A DNA stretch of 64,000 nucleotides. It comes from Streptomyces sp. NBC_00510 (GTDB lineage: Bacteria > Actinomycetota > Actinomycetes > Streptomycetales > Streptomycetaceae). Positions within the stretch are counted from its first letter, which is position 1. Each line of letters starts with the position of its first letter. Location of the stretch: the NCBI GenBank assembly GCA_036013505.1, contig CP107851.1, positions 4,225,501 through 4,289,500 on the forward strand, given 5' to 3'. Positions 59,072-64,000 of this stretch are shown piece by piece. The notes below the pieces were generated by a model that saw nothing but the letters and a program-made list of their open reading frames with translations, was not told the origin of the DNA and ran no database searches. Both the position numbers and the translations under genes were made by a program.

Positions 59072-59794
59072 ATGCGGATCAGAAGGATCGTCAGCTGGGC
59101 CGGAGTCACCGTCACGGCGCTCGCCGCCGTGATCGGCGGGTCGGGCCCGGCGGCCGCGGGCGGGCCGACCAGCGTGATGCTGGTCGCTCCGGGCAGCGGC
59201 AAGGCCGCGGGTATCTACGCCAGTTCACCCGACTACCAGGAACTGGACCAGTCCATCGGGAACGGCCCGAAGGAGGGTCCGCCGGACTCGCTGTCGGACG
59301 TGATGAACGACCACCACCGCCAGGTCACCCTGACGTGGCTGATCCACGACGTGTCGGTCTGGAAGGTGGACTACGTGTACCCGGACGGTCCCGGCGGTGC
59401 CTGGGTCCACACCCGCACGGTGACCGATACGGGTCTGCCGGAGCAGGGCGTGTGGCACAAGGCGGCGCAGCCGGAGAAGCTCGACCGCCTGCTCGGCCGG
59501 CTGGGCCTCATGGGGTCCGACAAGGGCCTCGGCATCAGCGCCCCGGACTACCCGCTCGGCCCGGACGGCGCCACGACCGTGGAGGAGACCGCGGCGGCCG
59601 TACCGGATGACCCCGCCACCGCCCCGCAGGCCACGGCGGCCGGGGACGGCGGCGGACCGGACGGCTGGTGGCCGTCCCTGCCCGGGCTCGGCGTCGGTCT
59701 GCTCGTCGGTGGCGCCGGCACCTTCCTCGTCCTGCGCCGGATATCCCGGCACACGCCCGGGGAGGGGCCCCGCCAGGAGCTCGTCGAGGCCTGA
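59072..59794 (+). CDS. Secreted, membrane-tethered protein of unknown function
   Basis: A 240-residue protein with a signal peptide (residues 1-29, ending PAAAG). An exported domain (about 30-165) reads SVMLVAPGSGKAAGIYASSP, then WLIHDVSVWKVDYVYPDGPG and GLPEQGVWHKAAQPEKLDRL. A Pro/Ala/Thr linker and one C-terminal helix (about 203-221, LGVGLLVGGAGTFLVLRRIS) follow. It lies 102 bases after the anti-sigma gene and may be a target of that ECF system. No known domain is recognised. Confidence 0.7.
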   Translation: MRIRRIVSWAGVTVTALAAVIGGSGPAAAGGPTSVMLVAPGSGKAAGIYASSPDYQELDQSIGNGPKEGPPDSLSDVMNDHHRQVTLTWLIHDVSVWKVDYVYPDGPGGAWVHTRTVTDTGLPEQGVWHKAAQPEKLDRLLGRLGLMGSDKGLGISAPDYPLGPDGATTVEETAAAVPDDPATAPQATAAGDGGGPDGWWPSLPGLGVGLLVGGAGTFLVLRRISRHTPGEGPRQELVEA

Positions 59795-59801
59795 CGCGAC
59801 G

Positions 59802-59830
59802 GGGGTGCGGGCCACACCGGCACGCACCCC
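59802..59830. terminator. Hairpin between convergent genes
   Basis: GGGGTGCG (59802-59809) pairs with CGCACCCC (59823-59830), with additional GCC/GGC pairing inside. It lies between the stops of the secreted-protein gene and glyA. Confidence 0.65.
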
Positions 59831-59844
59831 GCGCGGGCGGCGGG

Positions 59845-61287
59845 TCAGCTCAGGTCGATCCCGGGGTAGAGCGGGAAACCGGCGAGCAGGTCCGCCGCGC
59901 GCTGCGCGATCTCGTCGGAGACCTTCACGTCCAGCACGTGCTGCGCCTTGGACGGCTTGCCGGCCGAGGTGACGCCCGCCGTCGTGGCCGTGAGCACCCG
60001 GTCGATCAGCCCGGCGATCTCGTCCATCTCACCGGTGCCGAGGCCGCGGGTGGTCAGCGCGGGGGTGCCGATGCGGATGCCGGAGGTGTACCAGGCTCCG
60101 TTGGGGTCCTGGGGGATGGAGTTGCGGTTGGTGACGATGCCCGAGTCCAGCAGCGCGGCCTCGGCCTGCCGGCCGGTGATCCCGTAGGAGGACTCGACGT
60201 CGATCAGGACGAGGTGGTTGTCCGTGCCGCCGGTCACCAGCGTGGCACCGCGCCGCAGCAGCCCCTCGGCCAGGGCCCGGGAGTTGTCCACGATGCGCTG
60301 CGCGTAGGTGTGGAATTCGGGGCGGCGGGCCTCCGCCAGGGCCACCGCCTTGGCGGCCATCACGTGCGGCAGCGGGCCGCCGAGCACCATGGGGCAACCG
60401 CGGTCGACCTGCTCGGCGAGCGAGGAGTCGCACAGCACCATGCCGCCGCGCGGGCCGCGCAGCGACTTGTGCGTGGTGGTGGTGACGATCTGCGCGTGCG
60501 GCACGGGGTCGAAGTCACCGGTGAGGACCTTGCCGGCGACCAGGCCCGCGAAGTGCGCCATGTCGACCATCAGCGTGGCACCCACCTCGTCGGCGATCTC
60601 CCGCATGATCCGGAAGTTCACCAGCCGCGGGTAGGCCGAATAGCCCGCCACGATGATCAGCGGCCGGAACTCACGGGCGGTCTTGCGCAGGGCCTCGTAG
60701 TCCAGCAGCCCCGTGGCGGGGTCGGTGCCGTAGCTGCGCTGGTCGAACATCTTTCCCGAGATGTTGGGCCGGAAGCCGTGCGTGAGGTGGCCGCCCGCGT
60801 CCAGGGACATGCCGAGCATGCGCTGGTCGCCGAGCTCGTGGCGCAGCCGCGCCCAGTCCTCCTCGGTCAGGTCGTTGACCTGGCGGGCCCCGGCCCGCTC
60901 CAGCGCGGGCGCCTCGACCCGGGCGGCGAGCACGGCCCAGAAGGCGACGAGGTTGGCGTCGATGCCGGAGTGCGGCTGGGCGTAGGCGTGCTGGGCGCCG
61001 AACACCTCGCGCGCGTGCTCGGCGGCGAGCGCCTCGACGGTGTCGACGTTGCGGCAGCCGGCGTAGAAGCGGCGGCCGACCGTACCCTCGGCGTACTTGT
61101 CGCTGAACCAGTTGCCCATGGTCAGCAGCACGGCCGGGGAGGCGTAGTTCTCACTGGCGATGAGCTTGAGCGAGGCACGCTGGTCCTCGAGCTCCTGGCC
61201 GATGGCATCGGCCACGCGCGGCTCGACGCCCCTGATCACCTCAAGGGCACTGCGGAAGGCGGTGGATTCGGTGGAACCACTCGTCAT
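59845..61287 (-). CDS. glyA: Serine hydroxymethyltransferase
   Basis: A 480-residue PLP enzyme converting serine and tetrahydrofolate to glycine and 5,10-methylene-[23 protein letters not shown] (about 40-59), [20 protein letters not shown], and the PLP Lys in [14 protein letters not shown] (about 268-281) are diagnostic. It is longer than typical bacterial SHMT (about 420 residues) because of an insert near [20 protein letters not shown] (about 138-157). The ATG at 61287 follows a strong AGGAGG. It is preceded by a ZTP (pfl) riboswitch, tying expression to folate/purine status. Confidence 0.95.
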   Translation of the reverse strand: MTSGSTESTAFRSALEVIRGVEPRVADAIGQELEDQRASLKLIASENYASPAVLLTMGNWFSDKYAEGTVGRRFYAGCRNVDTVEALAAEHAREVFGAQHAYAQPHSGIDANLVAFWAVLAARVEAPALERAGARQVNDLTEEDWARLRHELGDQRMLGMSLDAGGHLTHGFRPNISGKMFDQRSYGTDPATGLLDYEALRKTAREFRPLIIVAGYSAYPRLVNFRIMREIADEVGATLMVDMAHFAGLVAGKVLTGDFDPVPHAQIVTTTTHKSLRGPRGGMVLCDSSLAEQVDRGCPMVLGGPLPHVMAAKAVALAEARRPEFHTYAQRIVDNSRALAEGLLRRGATLVTGGTDNHLVLIDVESSYGITGRQAEAALLDSGIVTNRNSIPQDPNGAWYTSGIRIGTPALTTRGLGTGEMDEIAGLIDRVLTATTAGVTSAGKPSKAQHVLDVKVSDEIAQRAADLLAGFPLYPGIDLS

Positions 61288-61319
61288 GTCAGACCTCCTG
61301 CTGCACGGCACGGCATACG

Positions 61320-61404
61320 GGACGGCCCAGGCGCACGGCACACAGTTCACGGGCCGCTCCCCGATGGTCAATCCCATCCCAGCGCGCCAGTCACGACCCG
61401 TGGC
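61320..61404 (-). promoter_or_regulatory. ZTP (pfl) riboswitch upstream of glyA
   Basis: Minus-strand sequence begins GGCCACGGGTCGTGACTGGC (61385-61404), matching the conserved 5' half of the pfl motif (GGGUCGUGACUGGCG). It continues with GGGATTGACCATCGGGGAGC and ends near GTGCGCCTGGGCCG, matching the conserved 3' 'GGGGAGC ... GCCUGGGC' part that binds ZTP/AICAR ribotide. A TAGGCT at 61407-61412 is a fitting -10, giving a short leader that starts with the aptamer. It should activate glyA when 10-formyl-THF is low. Confidence 0.85.
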
Positions 61405-61535
61405 CAGCCTAGCAACGCCCGTGGGGAAGCCGCCCGGCGCGAGGTTTCTTCGCATCCGGGACGAGCGACGATAGAAAGGGGCCCCACCGGGCCCCAGCGC
61501 CACAACTCCCGACGTACCACGAACGGAGCACTCAC

Positions 61536-62741
61536 GTGTCGACCGCCGCCGAGCACATCGCCGCCACCGAGGCGCACAGCGCCCACAACTACCACCCCCT
61601 CCCGGTCGTCGTCGCCTCCGCCGAGGGCGCCTGGGTGACGGACGTCGAGGGCCGCCGCTACCTCGACATGCTCGCCGGCTACTCGGCGCTGAACTTCGGG
61701 CACCGCAACGCCCGTCTCATCGAGGCAGCCAAGGCCCAGCTCGACCGTGTGACGCTCACCTCGCGGGCGTTCCACCACGACCGCTTCGCGCGTTTCTGCA
61801 CGGAGCTGGCCGAGCTGTGCGGCATGGAGATGGTGCTGCCGATGAACACCGGCGCGGAGGCCGTCGAGACGGCGGTGAAGACGGCCCGCAAGTGGGGCTA
61901 CCGGGTCAAGGGCGTGCCGGACGGCCAGGCCAAGATCGTCGTCGCCGCGGACAACTTCCACGGGCGGACGACCACCATCATCAGCTTCTCCACCGACCCC
62001 GAGGCCCGCGCGGACTTCGGCCCGTACACCCCCGGCTTCGAGGTCGTCCCGTACGGCGACCTGGCCGCGCTGGAGGCGGTGCTGGACGACCGCACCGTGG
62101 CCGTGCTGATGGAGCCCATCCAGGGCGAGGCGGGGGTCCTCGTGCCGCCGGCCGGGTACTGGGCGGGCGTGCGCCGGCTCACCGAGGAGCGCGGGATCCT
62201 CTTCATCGCCGACGAGATCCAGTCGGGACTGGGCCGGACGGGCCGGACCTTCGCGTCGGAGCACGAGGGCGTCGTCCCGGACATGTACGTGCTGGGCAAG
62301 GCGCTCGGCGGTGGCGTCGTCCCCGTCTCGGCGGTCGTGTCCTCCGCGGAGGTGCTCGGGGTCTACCGGCCCGGCGAGCACGGCTCCACCTTCGGCGGCA
62401 ACCCGCTGGCCTGCGCGGTGGCCCTGGAGGTCCTGGCGATGCTGCGCACCGGCGAGTACCAGCAGCGGGCCACCGAACTCGGCGACCACCTGCACCACGA
62501 GCTGGCACTGCTGACCGGCAGCGGCGCCGTCACGAAGGTCCGCGGCCGCGGTCTGTGGGCGGGCGTGGACATCGCCCCGGAGCACGGCACCGGCCGGCAG
62601 GTCTCCGAACGGCTCCTGGAGCGGGGTGTCCTGGTCAAGGACACCCACGGCTCCACGATCCGGCTCGCGCCGCCGCTGGTGATCTCCAAGGAGGACCTGG
62701 ACTGGGGTCTCGACCAGCTGCGGGCCGTGCTGTCGGCCTGA
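61536..62741 (+). CDS. rocD: Ornithine aminotransferase
   Basis: A 401-residue class III aminotransferase. [20 protein letters not shown] (about 18-37), [20 protein letters not shown] (about 44-63) and [20 protein letters not shown] are signatures of ornithine-oxo-acid transaminase. [20 protein letters not shown] holds the PLP Asp, and the Schiff-base Lys is in [15 protein letters not shown] (about 251-265). It converts ornithine and 2-oxoglutarate to glutamate semialdehyde. GTG at 61536 with GGAGC. Divergent from glyA. Confidence 0.92.
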   Translation: MSTAAEHIAATEAHSAHNYHPLPVVVASAEGAWVTDVEGRRYLDMLAGYSALNFGHRNARLIEAAKAQLDRVTLTSRAFHHDRFARFCTELAELCGMEMVLPMNTGAEAVETAVKTARKWGYRVKGVPDGQAKIVVAADNFHGRTTTIISFSTDPEARADFGPYTPGFEVVPYGDLAALEAVLDDRTVAVLMEPIQGEAGVLVPPAGYWAGVRRLTEERGILFIADEIQSGLGRTGRTFASEHEGVVPDMYVLGKALGGGVVPVSAVVSSAEVLGVYRPGEHGSTFGGNPLACAVALEVLAMLRTGEYQQRATELGDHLHHELALLTGSGAVTKVRGRGLWAGVDIAPEHGTGRQVSERLLERGVLVKDTHGSTIRLAPPLVISKEDLDWGLDQLRAVLSA

Positions 62742-62758
62742 GCCCCGGGAACCGGGGC
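62742..62758. terminator. Short hairpin after rocD
   Basis: GCCCCGG (62742-62748) pairs with CCGGGGC (62752-62758) around GAA. It directly follows the rocD stop, between convergent genes. Confidence 0.55.
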
Positions 62759-62783
62759 CGGGTGGAGGGGTGCGCCCCGGCGG

Positions 62784-63302
62784 TCAGACGCCGTCGGGGC
62801 GGACCGCCGGGGACATCCGCGTCGTCACGCCGATGCGGTTCCAGGCGTTGATGGTGATGCACATGGCGATCAGCCGGGCCAGTTCCTCCTCGTCGAAGAC
62901 CCGGGCGGCCTCGTCGTAGACCTCGTCCGGGACGCCACGCTCCCCGAGCCGGGTCACCGCCTCACTCAGCGCCAGCGCGGCACGCTCGCGCACGGTGAAG
63001 AACGGGGTCTCCCACCACACGGTGAGCCCGTTGAGCTTCTGCTCGGTCAGCCCGAGCTTGCGGGCGTCGTTCAGGTGCTGGTCCACGCAGTAGGCACAGC
63101 CGTTGAGCTGCGAGGCACGGGCCTTGACCAGTTCCTTGATCACGGGGTCGAGGCCGGTTGCCGCCGCCGCGTCCAGCGCGATCATCGCCTTGTAGAAGTC
63201 GGGGGCGGCCTTGCCGAGCACCATGCGCGGCGCGTGGGCGGGCACCAGGTCGTCCGGGCCAAGGTCGGACGGAGCGCCGGCGGGAGTCGTGATCATCGTC
63301 AT
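62784..63302 (-). CDS. AhpD/carboxymuconolactone decarboxylase-family protein
   Basis: A 172-residue all-helical protein. ASQLNGCAYCVDQHLNDARK (about 63-82) is the AhpD CxxCxxxH-type active-site motif, and ERAALALSEAVTRLGERGVP and ARLIAMCITINAWNRIGVTT complete the family. It probably acts as a peroxidase or thiol-redox protein. The ATG at 63302 gives MTMITTP. The divergent MocR-type gene probably controls it, as is common for this pair. Confidence 0.85.
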   Translation of the reverse strand: MTMITTPAGAPSDLGPDDLVPAHAPRMVLGKAAPDFYKAMIALDAAAATGLDPVIKELVKARASQLNGCAYCVDQHLNDARKLGLTEQKLNGLTVWWETPFFTVRERAALALSEAVTRLGERGVPDEVYDEAARVFDEEELARLIAMCITINAWNRIGVTTRMSPAVRPDGV

Positions 63303-63352
63303 GCGACCCAACGTAGTGACGGGGTGGCCTCGGCCCGTGGTCCACTTGGAGG

Positions 63353-64000
63353 GTGAACGAGTGGGCCATTTCAGGGGTCGACCTCCATCTGGACCTCGCC
63401 GGCGGCACCGGTGCGCGCGCCGGGCTGGAGGACGCCCTGCGTGAGGCCGTGCGCGACGGCAGGCTCGCCCCCGGCACCCGGCTGCCGTCCTCCCGGACGC
63501 TCGCCAAGGACCTGGGCGTCGCCCGCAACACCGTCGCCGACGCCTACGGGCAGCTGGTGGCGGAGGGCTGGCTGACCGCCCGCCAGGGCTCCGGCACACG
63601 CGTCGGCGACGGTTGGCGCGCGGCCGCCCCGCCCCGTGGCCGCCACGCCCTCACCACCGCACCGCAACCGGAGGGCACCGCGGACCCCGCCGGCATCCCG
63701 GAACCGGCCGGCCCGCCGCGGCCCCGGGAACAGGTCCCGTACGACCTGCGGCCGGGCTCGCCCGACCTCGGCTCGTTCCCCCGCGCCGCGTGGTCCGCCG
63801 CCGCGCGCCGCGCCCTGGCGGCCGCGCCCAACGAGGCCCTCGGCTACACCGACCCGCGCGGCCGCCCCGAACTGCGCGAGGCCCTCGCGGCGTACCTGGG
63901 CCGGGTGCGCGGCGTGCGCACCACTGCGGAGCTCGTCGTGGTGTGCACGGGCTTCGTCCAGGCCGCCGGGCTGATCGGCCGTACCCTGCGGGCCCGGGGG
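63353..64000 (+). CDS. MocR-type (GntR plus aminotransferase domain) regulator, cut at the window end
   Basis: 216 residues are visible from the GTG at 63353. The GntR-type winged HTH covers about 20-85: ALREAVRDGRLAPGTRLPSS, then RTLAKDLGVARNTVADAYGQ and LVAEGWLTARQGSGTRV. After a linker the aminotransferase-like effector domain begins (DLRPGSPDLGSFPRAAW, then LGYTDPRGRPELREALAAYL and VVVCTGFVQAAGLIGRTL). The C-terminal half, including the PLP Lys, lies beyond the window. It is divergent from the AhpD-like gene with a 50-base gap that should hold its operators. Confidence 0.88.
   Translation, partial: MNEWAISGVDLHLDLAGGTGARAGLEDALREAVRDGRLAPGTRLPSSRTLAKDLGVARNTVADAYGQLVAEGWLTARQGSGTRVGDGWRAAAPPRGRHALTTAPQPEGTADPAGIPEPAGPPRPREQVPYDLRPGSPDLGSFPRAAWSAAARRALAAAPNEALGYTDPRGRPELREALAAYLGRVRGVRTTAELVVVCTGFVQAAGLIGRTLRARG

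Overview
The window is high-GC (roughly 70% or more) actinobacterial chromosome and almost certainly Streptomyces. Evidence for this: a complete sdhCDAB operon, WhiB and ECF-sigma regulators, an XRE/DUF397/ATP-binding protein set, many GTG starts, 4-nt GTGA/ATGA overlaps, and a TTA (bldA-type) codon in a regulator. From memory, the backbone order (glyA, trpS, a D-Ala-D-Ala carboxypeptidase, sdh, a GH20 enzyme, paired ECF sigma genes, an acyl-CoA mutase, a sialic-acid-like cluster) matches the S. coelicolor SCO4837-SCO4882 neighbourhood. No database was searched.

Layout. 1-2.1 kb: a coupled three-gene operon ending in a lipoprotein with a SecD-like P1 domain. 2.2-9.4 kb: a nonulosonic acid (probably Kdn) glycopolymer cluster with a NeuB-type synthase, a CMP-sugar synthetase fused to a HAD phosphatase, and four glycosyltransferase-like proteins in two divergent arms. 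9.5-11.7 kb: a TetR regulator divergent from a flavin monooxygenase, with twin operators. 11.7-19 kb: acyl-CoA mutase, L,D-transpeptidase lipoprotein, SRPBCC protein, two tandem ECF sigma factors with a membrane partner, and a secreted GH20 hexosaminidase. 19.2-23.4 kb: an OHCU-decarboxylase-like gene that seems to start with CTG, then sdhCDAB. 23.5-28.9 kb: DUF4132-type protein, a lower-GC pair of unknown genes, a LiaF-like protein and a D,D-carboxypeptidase paralogue.

28.9-42.2 kb is the outstanding region: a siphophage-type tail module with no head, packaging, portal, replication or integrase gene. Read on the minus strand the order is the classical one: tail terminator, tail tube, two assembly chaperones joined by a -1 frameshift, a short tape measure, distal tail protein, large hub/tip protein, fibre, then amidase, holin and an XhlA-like protein. 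It carries a TerF-like VWA gene on the opposite strand, two fibres with a shared N-terminal anchor, a WhiB-like regulator whose third codon is TTA, and a divergent XRE-type regulator. The best reading is a domesticated F-type (non-contractile) tailocin-like particle with its own lysis cassette, possibly under developmental control.

42.2-64 kb returns to chromosomal backbone: DUF4234, a MarR/MFS pair, an autoregulated TetR operon with a DCC-family protein, metallophosphoesterase, the second D,D-carboxypeptidase, DoxX, an XRE/DUF397/ATPase set, exonuclease, YihY-type membrane protein, PLP decarboxylase, 2H phosphoesterase, trpS, an ECF sigma/anti-sigma pair, glyA behind a ZTP (pfl) riboswitch, an ornithine aminotransferase, and an AhpD-like gene divergent from a MocR-type regulator cut by the window end.
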